A stretch of 29,551 bases of DNA from Byssochlamys sp. IMV 00236 (GCA_001931875.2 MSJH02000690.1:1-29551); one strand, 5' to 3'. Numbered from the stretch's first letter, positions 9,960 to 20,729 are shown. A program made the numbers and translations. The notes: generated by a model not told the origin, from the letters alone.

Positions 9960-10480
9960 GGATTTTATTTATTAAGATAAACTCTCTAACTAATATTAAA
10001 GCTAGAAGAGTTTTCTATTTTATTAACTTCTTCTAAATCTATATATTTAAGACTTTAAGCCCTAGTAAATATTAGGTCTAGTATTAGTTTATCTATTCTT
10101 TCTGCTAAAGAATATTCCCTTTTTATTATAATAGAATATTAGCTAGAATATTTAACTTCTTAGAGTAATATTAAATTAAGAAATAATAATAAGATAAGAA
10201 CTCTATCTATTAAGCTTATCTTAAATTTTATATTTTAATAATTATAAGGTATTTAAAAGTATAATAATTTATTAAGATATTAAATAGCTTATTTACCTAT
10301 AATCTTATAAGCTTTATATTATTTTTTTAAGAGCCTATATAATTATTAAGAGCTTCTTATTATAGATTAAATAATTATATTTAATTAATACTATTATCTT
10401 TAAGTAGTAAGCTATTAAATATTAAGAGTCTTATTTATCTTTTTATTAAGTAAGTATAGTAGCTATAATATTATCTAAAG
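9960..10480 (-). pseudogene. RNase H region of element C
   Basis: This segment lies between the RT connection and the integrase, where RNase H is expected. The end of the RT connection is clear: a phrase like FNQKELPIQFQLE and an aligned YKAFKALKKAF-type helix near 10610-10560, which in relatives leads directly into RNase H. I did not identify the catalytic residues individually, so the assignment rests on order and spacing. Confidence 0.5.
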
Positions 10481-11290
10481 CATTTATCTTAATATATATA
10501 TTCTTATTAAAATTATAATTATATAAAATTAATATTAATTAAAGATATTTCTTTAATATTTTAAAGGCCTTATAATACTTCTAATTAAAATTAAATAGGT
10601 AATTCTTTTTAATTAAATCTATTATTAGTCTTATAATATAATTATAGTTTTTAATAAATCTCCTATAAATTATAGAAATCTAAGAATAAATAAACCTCTT
10701 AAATTATTCTAGGCTATTCTTAATCTTAAATAATAGCAATTTTTTTTAAAGTTAACTTTAATACTTTATATTAATAATAAAACTAAGATATTATATCTAT
10801 ATAATATAACTTATATTTCTTAATATTAGCTTATAAACTAGCCTTTTATAAATAAGATAATACTTCTTTTACTTAAAGTTAGTATTTTTACTTATTATTA
10901 GAATAAATTAAGATATTATTTAAATAAATACTTATATAGTTATTAAATAGGTTAAAAAAGAGATTATTTATATATTATTAGAATATAGCTAGTCTATTAA
11001 TAAGCTTAAAAAAATATATAGTATTTATAAGTTCTATATCTTATATAGAAAATTATTAAAGCTTTTAAATTAAAATTTATCTTAATTTAATAAAAGGCTT
11101 ATTAAATATTTAGCTTTATTAAGATCTTAGCCTTACTAATTTTAATTAAAATTTTATTAATTAATAATAGAGAGTAATAATCTTTTTTATAATAATATTT
11201 AAATTGTAATAGTTAATATAAAATTATAATTCTCTATCTACTTTCTTTATAAAGAAAATAAATAAGATAAAAAACTCTTAACTAAGTATA
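10480..11290 (-). pseudogene. Reverse transcriptase remnant of element C
   Basis: Minus-strand reading gives FFIKKVDRELQFYINY (about 11245-11200), the fingers block of gypsy RT that normally ends RLCVDY. The active-site phrase YLNNILIYS lies at plus 10900-10926, with both aspartates of YLDD changed to Asn. It is followed by QVKEVLSYLQKASL and NIKKYKLYY (about 10870-10800), matching the VxxVLxxLxxxxLxxxxxKCEF block, and a FLDFYNL-type phrase near 10680 corresponding to FLGFANFYR. The match extends over the whole RT. Stops are frequent. Confidence 0.82.
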
Positions 11291-11799
11291 ATAAAATCCT
11301 TCTTTAAATTATTAATTAGATATATCTTAAGTATTTATAGCTTCTCTAATAATTATTTATAAAAAAATTAATATCTTAGAGAAATCTCTTCTTTAAGTTC
11401 TATCTTATAGTTATAAGGCTAATAAGAAGGTAATTTATTTAATACTTGCTTAAAGAAAATATTAAAGAAGTTTTTATAAATTATAAAAAGGTATTTATAA
11501 ATTAATTTTAAAAGTTTTATTCTTTTTATATAATTAGGGACTTCTATTTAATAATCTTATTAATCTTATATAGGCTAATAATAAAGACTTCTATATATTT
11601 CTTATATTATACTTATTAAAATCCCTTAGCTTTTATATATATAATATTTAATATCTTTTTTATATTTATCTTTAAAGAATATAATTTTAAGATTATTAGA
11701 GGTAAAAGATTAAATTAATCTCTTAATTTAATTATAGCTAGCTAAATATTAACTTATTTAATTTATAATAGCTAGTAATAAAGAGAATTTTATTATTTA

Positions 11800-12300
11800 A
11801 AGATTTAAATCTATTTTTTTATCTATTAGTCTCTTCTATTAATATCTTATTAATATTTAAAGTTTAAGAGTAACTTTATTAAATTCTCCTTTATAATAAT
11901 TAGCTTCTATTAAAATTAATAAGCTTATAGATTATTATATAATTAAATTAATTATTAGTTTTAAATATTTAAAAGGTAAACTCTTTAGCTATAAATCCTT
12001 TTATTAATAATCAAATTAGTAATAAATATATAGTTTATTTATTTTCTAATTCTATTATTATAATTATTAATAAATATAAATTAGCTTAAAGATTTTAATA
12101 AGGTATTTAAGAACTAAGTAATTAATAAGACTAATAAGCTATTAAAAAAATAGTCTATTTACTTTAAAATCTAGTAGAGTAAAGAATTTAATACTATATT
12201 TATTCTTATAAATTAAATTAAGCTTAATAAGATAATTACTATCTAAGAGGCGATTAAAATTAATCTCTATTAATTCTCTATTATCTCTTAGATTAAAATT
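11800..12300 (-). pseudogene. Aspartic protease remnant of element C
   Basis: The minus strand reads SNYLIKLNLIYKNKYSIKFF and then TLLDFKVNRLFF, homologous codon by codon to the protease of fragment B at 8145-8235. The catalytic DSG is now DFK. Nucleotide identity to B is high across the 15-bp repeat, zinc knuckle, protease and following linker, ending near plus 11800. Confidence 0.72.
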
Positions 12301-12387
12301 TTAGTTTAGAAGTTAGCTTTTTCTAAGTTCTATTTATTCTCCTTTTTAAATCTTTAAGTTTTTAATATCTACTATTATTTTTTTAAA

Positions 12388-12429
12388 GTAATTAATTATA
12401 AAATATTCCTTTATCTTATAGAAGAAATA
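12388..12429 (-). pseudogene. CCHC zinc knuckle of element C Gag
   Basis: The 14 codons read YFFYKIKEYFIINY. This is an exact CX2CX4HX4C spacing in which all four zinc ligands have become Tyr: the Cys codons TGY to TAY and the His codon CAY to TAY, all transitions in a TpG or CpA context. It is a neat one-glance demonstration of RIP on a known motif. Neighbours are the gag C-terminal tail upstream (12430-12580) and protease downstream. Confidence 0.72.
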
Positions 12430-12590
12430 CTTTTCTTTTTTTATAAGGATATTATAGTTAATAATAGAGGATTTAATATTAGTCTTAAGAGTAAATAAAC
12501 TGCTATTAGATTAATTAGATAAAGTTTAAAAAAAAGTTTTAATATTTAAATTCTTATTTTAGCTAATTTTATAATTATCTTTATTATTAT

Positions 12591-13315
12591 TACAGCGCTA
12601 ATATAGTACTAATTTAGTAAAGAGATAGAGTAAAAGATCTGCCGGTAAACCCCTTAAACTATCTATATTATTTAGAAGCAGTTAAGAAATAAAGGATTTT
12701 ATAAATAAAAAAATTAAGATTCCTTTTCTAAATTCTTTTTCTTTCTTTTCTTTAGCTTAAAGTTCTTTATTATACTATTTTACTAGATTAAAGCTTTAAT
12801 AATAAATTTAATTTAATCTACTTAAGCATAATATTACTTTAAGCTCCTTTTATTATCTTATCTTATTTTATTTTTTTAAGATTTCTTACTTAAATATACT
12901 CTATTGCCTGTAAAACCTATTTATTATAAAATATTAAACCTTAAACTAGGCCTTTACTATAGTAAAGCCTATTAATAAATTTAAATATCTTTAGAGTAAT
13001 CTTAAAGACTATAATAAATAGCCTAATTAAAAATTAAAGAAAAGAACTAATAATTATTATATCTTATTCTATTAAAATAATAAATTAATTAAGCTTTTAT
13101 AAGATAAGTTCTAGAAGCTCCTTAAAAAAAACCCTATTAAAATCTGAGATATATAATATTATATTACTATTACCCTCCTAAAAAAGGTTAATAATTTAAA
13201 ATATATTAAATATTTAAATAAATGCGAAATTAAATATAATTATAATCTTACTTAATAGATTTATTAAAAGAAATACTATATAATAAAGACTAAATAATAA
13301 GTTATAAAACTTATT
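12591..13315. other. Unassigned segment between element C and element D
   Basis: Homology of element C to gag B ends at about 12580-12590 and this segment takes over. 12590-12670 is less degraded, with CAGCGC, CTGCCGG and AACCCC kept. Minus-strand reading gives a lysine- and arginine-rich stretch (about 12800-12700), but I recognise no domain on either strand. It could be the substitute 5' part of element C (a recombinant gag), an LTR, or a separate insertion cut by element D at 13316. Confidence 0.4.
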
Positions 13316-13593
13316 TATAAATAGGCTTTAAATCGCTATCTTATTAGAAACTAGTAATCTGTTTTAATATAATATATACCCTACTATTTTCTTACTTATA
13401 TAGACTCTCTACTACTAGACTCCTTTAATATAGACCTTTCTCTACACTAGTTAAACTCTTTATCTTAATAGTTAACCCTTTATCTTACTAATAAATTCTT
13501 CTCTAAGCTAAATATATAAAGCTATTATCTCTCTTATTATAATTACTAGCGGAATAATTTATTAATAGTCTTTAAGAACCCTTATTTCTTATA
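13316..13593 (+). repeat. Left (5') LTR of element D
   Basis: It begins TATAAATAGGC (TG to TA by RIP at the first step) and ends TTCTTATA (from a CA end). It aligns without gaps to 20364-20641, and the differences I checked are all transitions; the first transversions appear immediately outside both ends, which fixes the boundaries. Confidence 0.82.
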
Positions 13594-13860
13594 GTTTAAA
13601 TTGCTTAACCTAGTAATATAAATAGCTATATTAATATACCCTATAACTTAGGGGATAAGGGTTTTAGCTCTTAGCCTATAATATATACTTTAAAAGGTTT
13701 AGAGATTATTAAACCTAGCTTATAGTAACTAATTGCTAAAGTTAGCTTATAAATTTTAGGAGATACTTTAATAAGTCTAGAGAGAAATTAACCCTAAATA
13801 GAAGATAATTTATTAATAAAGAGAGACCTCTTATAGCTCTTTGCCGCTACTTATATTAAT
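13594..13860 (+). other. Leader of element D
   Basis: The stretch between the left LTR and gag should hold the tRNA primer-binding site directly after 13593, but RIP has altered it too much to name a tRNA. It contains one less-mutated run, GGGGATAAGGG (about 13652-13662). No coding signal is seen. Confidence 0.5.
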
Positions 13861-14640
13861 AAATAATTAAGGCTTAAACTACCTAAACTGCAGAGGTATA
13901 GAGCTATTATATTTAATACTTATTATTAATAATACTAATATATAAATAAATATCTAGCCTATAATACTTTATTATTTAAGATAGAAAATAAGAAAATTAC
14001 TTATACTACAGCTTTACTAGATAGAGAACTAGTTTAATCTTAAATCTATTAATAAGAGAATCTTAACTTTTAAATATTAATCTAGAATAGATTTAAAGAT
14101 TAATTACTAAACTTATTTAATAATCTATATTACTAGGGATAGAATATAATAAATTATTTTTATACTCTAACTTAATATCTGAATTAAATTGCTAGAGCTT
14201 TTTTATATTATTTTAAATAAGCTTATATAAAGCTAAACTAAGATAAAGGATTTAATAATAATAAGATTATTTAGTCTTATATTTTTTATATAAAACTATA
14301 ACTTAAAATTTAAATAAGCTTATTAAATTATTAAAATCTCCTAATTAATCTTAATTAATTAATATCTTTAGCTATTAATTAAGAAATAAACTAAAAGAAG
14401 AATAAATTCTTAAACCTCTCTATTATACTAAATATAAATAGACTAATTTAAAGTATATTAAAAGACTTCTTTTTAAGGTAAAAGAAGAAGAAGATTAATA
14501 ATTAATATAAGGGAATAAATAAATCTTAAAAGAAGAAGTTTAGATTACTAGTAGAATAAGACTAATTTAAAAAAAAGGCTGCTGCTTTAACTATAATAAA
14601 AAAGATTATATATAAAGATTTAAATTATGCCTAAAAAAGA
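13861..14640 (+). pseudogene. Gag remnant of element D with zinc-knuckle-like end
   Basis: The frame opens with a KLPKLQRYR-type phrase (about 13875-13900), like the usual LPKLxxFDG start of gypsy gag. Near the C-terminus (14580-14630) the codons read CCFNYNKKDY and end in KLC. The CX2C and the Gly-His pair (now Asp-Tyr) of a zinc knuckle are recognisable, but the last Cys is two codons further than usual, so the knuckle is either damaged or variant. This gag is not the B type seen at 6885 and 20730. Confidence 0.65.
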
Positions 14641-14659
14641 AAGATTCTTTTAAAAAGAG

Positions 14660-15070
14660 AAAGCCTAAGATTATTATAATTTTTTGCGATAAAAGATTTA
14701 AAATAAATAAAGAGTCTTTATATATTTTAATATAACTCTACTTATCTAATAATATATTTAAAGATAAGGCTTTTATTAATTTGGGTTTAGCTTAATATTA
14801 TATTAGCTTAAATATAGCTATATAATATAAAATTCCCCTAGACTTCTAATAATATATAAATTTTAAATCTATTAATAAATATAAGATTTAAAAGTATAGA
14901 TTTTTTAAGATAGAGATCTATATTATTAACTCTAAAAAAACTATAGAGAAGGCAGATATATACTTTTATATTATCTTAATACTTAGATTATTTATTATTC
15001 TTAAGAAATTATAATTATAAACTATTAATCTTATTATAGATTAAGAGTTAATAACTTAAAGATATTATAT
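14660..15070 (+). pseudogene. Aspartic protease remnant of element D
   Basis: Directly after the gag knuckle, a phrase AFINLGLA (about 14767-14793) corresponds to the catalytic ALIDSGA, with Asp to Asn. It is followed by ISLNIAIQYKI (about 14802-14835), matching the xFISxxLAxxxxIP block, and later LQTINLIIDQELI (about 15015-15050). Length from the catalytic motif to the start of RT is normal. Confidence 0.6.
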
Positions 15071-15229
15071 TTTATAATAGCTATAGATAAAGATTAAAAA
15101 TATTTAATAATTCTCTAAGATAATAAGAAAAGAGATAATTTATATATTTTATAGGGATTAAATTAATCTTATTATTTTAAAAAACCTACCTTTAAAATAT
15201 AAAAAATATATAGAAGTTTTTTTTAAAAA

Positions 15230-15960
15230 AAGAGTAAATATATTACCTGCTAAAACAGATAAATATAAGATTAAACTTTTAAATAATATAGCGCCTTTAT
15301 AGGGGAAACTTTATAACCTCTTTATTAAAGAACTTAATATTTTATATAAATATCTTAAAAATATATAATAGAAAAAGTAAATATAACTATTAACTAATTC
15401 TATAAAGATACTTATTTTATTTATTTTTAAGGCAGATAGTATATTAAGGCTCTATATTAATTATTAAGCCTTAAATAATATTACTATAAAGAATAGATAT
15501 TCTCTACTTAAGGTAAATAAAATATTTAACTAATTAATTAGCTTTAAGATCTTTATTAAGCTTAATCTTAAAAATATTTATTATTAGATTAGAATTTACT
15601 ACAGAAATAAATAAAAGATAGCCTTTTAAACTTATTATAGGTATTTTAAGTATTTAATTAATTATATTATTTAGCCTATGCAATACTTCTACTATTTTTT
15701 AAGCCTATATTAATTAGATATTATAGGGGTTATTAAATATTTATTATATTATATATTTAGATAATATCTTAATTTTCTCTAACTCTATTAAAGAATATAA
15801 GAGATATATAATATAGGTCTTAAAGAGACTATAAGAATATAAATTATATATAAAATTATTTAAATATAAATTCTATAAGGAAAGAATTAAATTCCTTAAC
15901 TTTCTTATAAAGAAAAATAGAGTAAAAATAGATTTTAGCAGAATAAAAACTATTAAAGAT
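15230..15960 (+). pseudogene. Reverse transcriptase remnant of element D
   Basis: The best-preserved domain in the window. Starting with LPAKTDKYKIKLL (about 15245-15283) and YNLFIKELNIL (about 15313-15345), it continues through SILRLYINY*ALNNITIKNRY (about 15436-15500), KIFIKLNLKNIYYQIRI (about 15548-15600) and the active site YLDNILIFS (15754-15780), where one of the two aspartates has become Asn. All follow the standard Ty3/gypsy order with correct spacing. Downstream, FLNFLIKKN and a QIFLRFTGFFKRFIYNY-type thumb block follow to about 16040. Confidence 0.88.
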
Positions 15961-16129
15961 TAACTAGAGCTTAAATCCTTTAAAAAAGTTTAAATCTTTT
16001 TAAGATTTACCGGATTTTTTAAAAGATTTATTTATAATTATTTTATAAAAATAGCTCCTTTAACTAGTTTATTAAAAAAAAGCATTTAAGAAAAAAAGAT
16101 TAGAATATTTATCTAGATTAAAGAGACTA

Positions 16130-16625
16130 CGAAGGCATTTAATAAGGTATTTTAATCTAAAAAAACTAATAAAACTGGCAATTAATACTTTAGGATTTAC
16201 CCTTATTATATATTTCTTTAAGGAGATAATAATAAGATAAGTCTAAATACTAATTTAAAGATAGCTTTAAGAACTAAAACTAAAATAAGTTATAATACTA
16301 TATTAGAGAATTAGTATCTTATAACATATTATACCTAGAAGTTTATTAAGATAAAGATATATTATAAGATCTATAATTAAGAACTTCTAGCTATTATTAA
16401 TATTTTTAAATATTAGTATTACTATTTAAAAGATAGTAAATACTCTATATAAATATAGAGTAATTATATAAAATTATACTATTTCTTTATTATAAAGATA
16501 TTAAATAATAAATAAGCTTAATAGGCAGAACTATTAGCAGCATATAATTTTTAAATTAAATATAAATTAGGATAGCTTAATGCTATAAATACTTTATCTA
16601 AAAAGGCAGATTTTAAATTATTTAA
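16130..16625 (+). pseudogene. RNase H remnant of element D
   Basis: The frame shows LNTNLKIAL in place of the TDASxxAxG start, then KIYYKIYN*ELLAIINIFKY (about 16350-16410), the classic NYxxxDKELLAIV block, and YYLKDSKYSI. It ends with A*QAELLAAYNFQIKY-type residues and LNAINTLSKKADF (about 16580-16610), matching the NxxADALSRR end. Stops interrupt it repeatedly. Confidence 0.82.
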
Positions 16626-16899
16626 ATCTAAATCTTAAATAGAATTACTTCTAACTCTTTAAAAAAAGCTCTAATATAAAGCTTAGGATAAGTATATATA
16701 AGAAAATAATTTAAAGCATAAATTTATTAAAGCGGGCAATATAAATAGTTTAAAATATTTAATATAAAGAATGCTAATTATTAAGGTAATTAGAGAAGAG
16801 TCTATTTAAGATACTATAATTCTTAGCTTACTTTTTATATTAAAATAGCTTTAAATAAGAGATATTTTTATCTTAGAGAAAATTAGGGAATTAAAAATA

Positions 16900-17730
16900 T
16901 ATATTCTTAAAGATAGCTTAGAGATAGTATAAAAAATAGATAATAAAAAATTATTATAAAAAGATAATATTATATTTATATTAAATATACCTATTATAAA
17001 GTAAAAGCTCCTTTAAATATATTATAATAATCTTTATATAAGATATTAAAGTATTAAAAAGACTAAAGAGCTATTTTAAAAAAGATTTAACTAGCTTAAG
17101 ATAATATAAGATATATAAGAATATATATCTATATATAATATCTGCCAGAGAAATTAAATTCTATAATATAGGCTATATAAAAAGCTAAAATCTCTGCTAA
17201 TCTTAGCGCAATTATAATAGAATATCTTAATAAATTTTATAATAAAACTGCTATTATTAGAGAAATAAGAAGTTATCTATAATTTAATATTAATAATTAT
17301 AAATTGCTATTTAAAGATAGTATTTTATATTTTTACCTATAAAATATTAAAGGCAGATAGAATAGCTAATCTTATTATAGATTATATTTATAACTGTTTT
17401 AAACCTCTATAATTAATTATATTAAATAGAGATATACTATTTACTAATAAATATTAGATAGAATTTTACCGCTATATTTAAATTACTAGACTTTTAAGTA
17501 TTATATTCTATCCCTAGATTAATAGCTAGACTAAAAGGCAGAACTAAATACTAGAGTATTACCTTTAGGTCTACTTAAACTATAAATAAGATAATTAAGT
17601 ATTTTTATTAATTATAGTAGAATTTATATATAATAATTTAATCTATACCTTTATAGGTATAAGTCCCTTCTATATTATCTATAGATTTAACCCTAGGAAT
17701 TAAAATAAATATAACTCTAAGAAATAAATA
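16900..17730 (+). pseudogene. Integrase remnant of element D (DD35E)
   Basis: The HHCC zinc region ends with YNICQRN near 17140-17160. The core reads LNRDILFTNKY, with Asn at 17425-17427 for the Asp of SDRG, then LLSIIFYPQINS (about 17490-17525) from the LSTAxHPQTDG block, then TKRQN with Lys at 17533-17535 for the catalytic Glu, exactly 36 codons after the Asn. After it come YLQVYLNYKQDN and EFIYNN, then ISPFYIIYRFNPRN (about 17660-17702), matching the TGISPFYAxYGxxPR block. The match is very clear in spite of both catalytic changes. Confidence 0.88.
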
Positions 17731-18109
17731 GATATACTAGTAATTAATAATTAATTAAAGGAACTTATTAAAATCCGCGCTTAATTAAAAAAATCTCTTT
17801 AAAAAGTTATTATTATGCAATAAAAATATTATAATAAAAAGTATAAGCCTAGATCTTAAATAGTAGGAGACTAAGTCTGCCTTTTAATAAAGAACTTAAA
17901 GACAGATTAATTCAATTAAGAAACTAAATATAAAATACCTAAGATCTTATAAAATTATAGAGAGAATTAAAACTTAAGCCTATTAGCTTAAGCTCTTAAA
18001 AAATCTAGGCAGAATATATTTAATCTTCTATATCTCTCTATTAAAGCCCTATTATTAGAGACTTAAGGCTAAACTTAAATATTTAAACCTAATCTTAGTA
18101 AATAATAAA

Positions 18110-18265
18110 CTAAAATAAGAGATTAAAGCTATTCTAGATAAATAAATAATATAGGGAAAGAAATAATATTTAATTAAATAAAAAAACTATCTAGATTATA
18201 AAAATTTATAATAGCTTAAAGAAGACTTTAAATATATTTAAAATATATTAGCTAAATTTAAGGTA
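18110..18265 (+). pseudogene. Chromodomain remnant of element D
   Basis: The frame reads YLIK*KNYLDYKNL, two stops, then LKEDFK (18168-18235). This is the chromodomain signature YLVKWKGYxxxxxTWEPEEDL, with the Trp codons turned into TAA and TAG. It marks element D as a chromovirus. Confidence 0.75.
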
Positions 18266-18344
18266 ATAATATAAGCTATTAATAAGACCTCTTTAAGAAA
18301 GTCTTTAAAAAGCTCTAGAAAAAAGAGTTAATAAAATTAACAAG

Positions 18345-19690
18345 ATTTCTTTTTTTTCTTATTAGGTTTTTAAGTTTTATTTAATTATTTTATTATCTAA
18401 TCTATATTACTCTTTCTCTATTTATCTAGCTATAAAGGTTTAAGAGTTTTAATAAGAATATAAGAAGCTAGTCTATTTAGAAATAAATTTATTTTAATTA
18501 AGCTATTCTTAGTAAGAATTAAAAATATAGGCTTAAGATTAATTTCTCTCTATTTATTTACTTTACTATTGTAAAACCCTATTAATATAGATTTATTTCC
18601 CTTCTTATTAGAGAAAGGAGAAATATTATAAGTAATATATATAATTTCTTATACGCGCTATAGATTTAATATTATTAAATAAAGTAATTTAAATAACTCT
18701 TACTAGAGCTATATTATAAACTACTTATATAAAGATAAAGTTAATAGGATAATAAATATAAGCTTATTTATATTTATCTTAATAAGCGCTTTGCGCAGAT
18801 ATATCTCTATAAAAGATTTATACTTATTATAAGCCTTCTTAAAAGACCTATAATTATCTAAGAGATAGGCTTCTTAGCTAAGGCTCTATAAATAAATAAG
18901 CTTATCCTTATAAATTAATAAGACTAGAATATAGGGCTTATATTTATAACTATAATAATTATATTTAATATTAATATTAGTATAAGTATATTAAAGTACT
19001 AGATTTTTAATTAGCCCCTTTAAATAATAAAGATATATCTTTTAAGGTATTAAAAGAAACTTTTTACTTAGCTTAAAGATAATAGAGCTATTTTCTATTA
19101 TTATATTAATAATAATAATAATAATCTTAACTAATATTTTAATAATAACTAGTTTAATCTAGATCTTTATATTAATAATCTCTTTATACTCTATATTTTA
19201 TCTCTAGGGCTTTTTTATAATATAAGAGTTATTCTTAGCTTAGCTATAGCGGCTAACTTAATAATAATAAAATAAGTTCTCTTTTTTTTTAGTAAGCTTT
19301 TTAATACTATTATTAAGTTAGATAAACTTATTTATATAGTAGCTAAGACTATAAAAAAAGCTAATTTAATAAAGATATAAACCTTTTATATTTTAATTTT
19401 AATATAATATTTATCTTAGCTAATAGATTCTCTATAGAATCTAGAGTAAATAAAGATATTAATCTATTAATAGCTATAAAAAGAGTAATATTTAACTAAG
19501 GAAATATTTTCTCTAATATTATAATAATAGTTAAAGTCTTTAATATCTTAGCAGTAGTTAAGGAATTATAATCTAATATTATATTAATAACTAAATTTAG
19601 CTATATTTTAATAATAATAGCTATTTCCTCCGCAAAGAATATAGGAGGAGAAGATAACTCTTTAAAGGGAGAAATAACTTTTTTAGGCTA
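18345..19690 (-). pseudogene. Unrecognised long minus-strand coding-like frame inside element D
   Basis: Between the chromodomain and the right LTR the minus strand can be read as protein for about 450 codons. The 5' part (19690 to about 19300) gives ISPFKELSSPPIFFAEE, then LDYNSLTTAKILKTL and FTLDSIENLLAKINIILKL. After a frameshift, one frame runs from about 19240 to 18345 with stops that are almost all TAA or TAG, ending in a lysine-rich tail KPNKKKKE. I recognise no domain and no catalytic motif. The composition, with an SPP-rich start and basic end, would suit a structural, Gag-like protein, but that is only inference. It may be an antisense accessory gene of element D or part of another element inserted there. 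Confidence 0.45.
18786..18796. repeat. GC palindrome GCGCTTTGCGC
   Basis: The same 11 bases occur at 1309-1319. GCGC arms around TTT can form a small hairpin. Both copies stand out from AT-rich flanks. Confidence 0.7.
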
Positions 19691-20363
19691 TTAATACTAC
19701 TAAAATTAGTATATATTATATAAACTATAAACTAGGATAATTATTTAAGGAATCTTATTATAAAGGGGTAGTATAAAATAAATTCTAAGACTTATAATCT
19801 AATTAGATTAGCAGATATTAATATAATTAATTAAGATAACTTATCTCTAGAATAAGAAGCTCTAAAAATAAATAAAAAATAGTTAATTTTTTAAAGTTTT
19901 TTAAGCTATTATATTATTAGTATTATTATACCTTTAAAAATATATTTAAATTATTATTTAAATATATTTAAGACTAAGAGTTATATATAGTAAAAGATAA
20001 GAAGATAATTACTAAGGATTAAAATTTTAATCTTATAATATTATATAAATAATACTCTTAGCTTATATAGCTTCTTAATTCTTTACTATAAAGATAATAA
20101 GAAGCTTTTTTATTTATTATATTATAAACCTCTATAAAGCTATACTCTATATTTAATATAATAATTTTATAACAGCTTAAGGATAAGCCTTTAAAAAAGG
20201 GGAAAATATTATTATACCTCTAGCTTTTTATTAAGATATAAGCTTATAAGACTATAATAAAGCCTTAAATCTAAATATAATACTAAGATAATTAGTTAAA
20301 CTCTACTCTCCCTGCTTTTAAGATTTATATAAGATAAAGCTAAGAAGTATTTAAAGTTTAGAA
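19691..20363. other. 3' untranslated region of element D, no recognised gene
   Basis: A plus-strand phrase RLADINIIQLR*LISRIRSSKNK (about 19808-19875) looks coding-like but is not recognised. The rest has no readable content. The bases before the right LTR (20340-20363) are only loosely purine-rich, so a polypurine tract is not clear. Confidence 0.4.
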
Positions 20364-20641
20364 TATAAATAGGCTTTAAATTATTATCTTACTAAAAGCT
20401 AATAATTTATTCTAATATAATATATACTCTATTATTTCTTTACTTATATAGACTCTTTACTACTAGACTCCTTTAGCATAAACTTTTTTCTATACTAGTT
20501 AGACCCTTTATCTTAATAATTAACCCTTTATTTTGCTAGTAAATCCTTCTCTAAGCTAAGTATATAAAGCTATTACCCCTCTTATTATAATCGCTGGCAG
20601 AGTAATTTACTAGTAACCTCTAAGAACCTCTATTCCTTATA
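20364..20641 (+). repeat. Right (3') LTR of element D
   Basis: Same length as 13316-13593 and collinear, with transition-only differences in the parts I compared. It begins TATAAATAGGC and ends TTCCTTATA. The next bases (CCTTA) do not match the five bases before the left LTR. Confidence 0.82.
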
Positions 20642-20729
20642 CCTTAAATATAAGAATACCCTAGGACTTAGAGGTAAATAGCCTTAATATTTTATTAAAT
20701 TACTTAACTCTTCTCTACTTACTAATAAA
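20642..20729. other. Junction between element D and the second B-type gag
   Basis: A short stretch with CCCTAGGACTTAGAGG; its right half already resembles the sequence just upstream of gag B (near 6860-6885), so it probably belongs to the gag fragment. Confidence 0.4.

Larger units (their letters stand above)
8840..12590 (-). mobile_element. Element C: decayed gypsy element, inverted relative to B
   Basis: On the minus strand, from high to low coordinate: gag C-terminus with zinc knuckle, protease, RT, RNase H, integrase and possible chromodomain remains. It is the same family as fragment B and faces it tail to tail. Upstream of gag (above 12590) homology to gag B stops abruptly, so its 5' part is missing or replaced. 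No LTR pair was found. A minus-strand purine run AAGAGGGGTC (plus 8805-8814) might be its polypurine tract, in which case the left part of fragment B's tail would be its 3' LTR; this is weak. Confidence 0.8.
13316..20641 (+). mobile_element. Element D: decayed Ty3/gypsy chromovirus with 278-bp LTRs
   Basis: Two direct repeats of identical length (278 bp) flank gag, protease, RT, RNase H, integrase and chromodomain remnants in order on the plus strand. Total length is about 7.3 kb, longer than the roughly 6 kb of element E, because about 2 kb lies between the chromodomain and the right LTR (see 18345-19690). The bases outside the LTRs do not match (TTATT on the left, CCTTA on the right), so no target duplication supports a single clean insertion. 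A recombinant or rearranged end is possible. Confidence 0.82.

Noticed and set aside
8700..13300. LTR pair for element C based on a shared phrase near 8790 and 13275
   Set aside because: The similarity (for example around ATACTATATARAATAARGAC) is short, gapped and AT-rich, and its edges cannot be placed. It may be chance.
14520..14640. Canonical CX2CX4HX4C knuckle in element D
   Set aside because: The first part fits, but the final Cys is two residues too far. I describe it as knuckle-like only.
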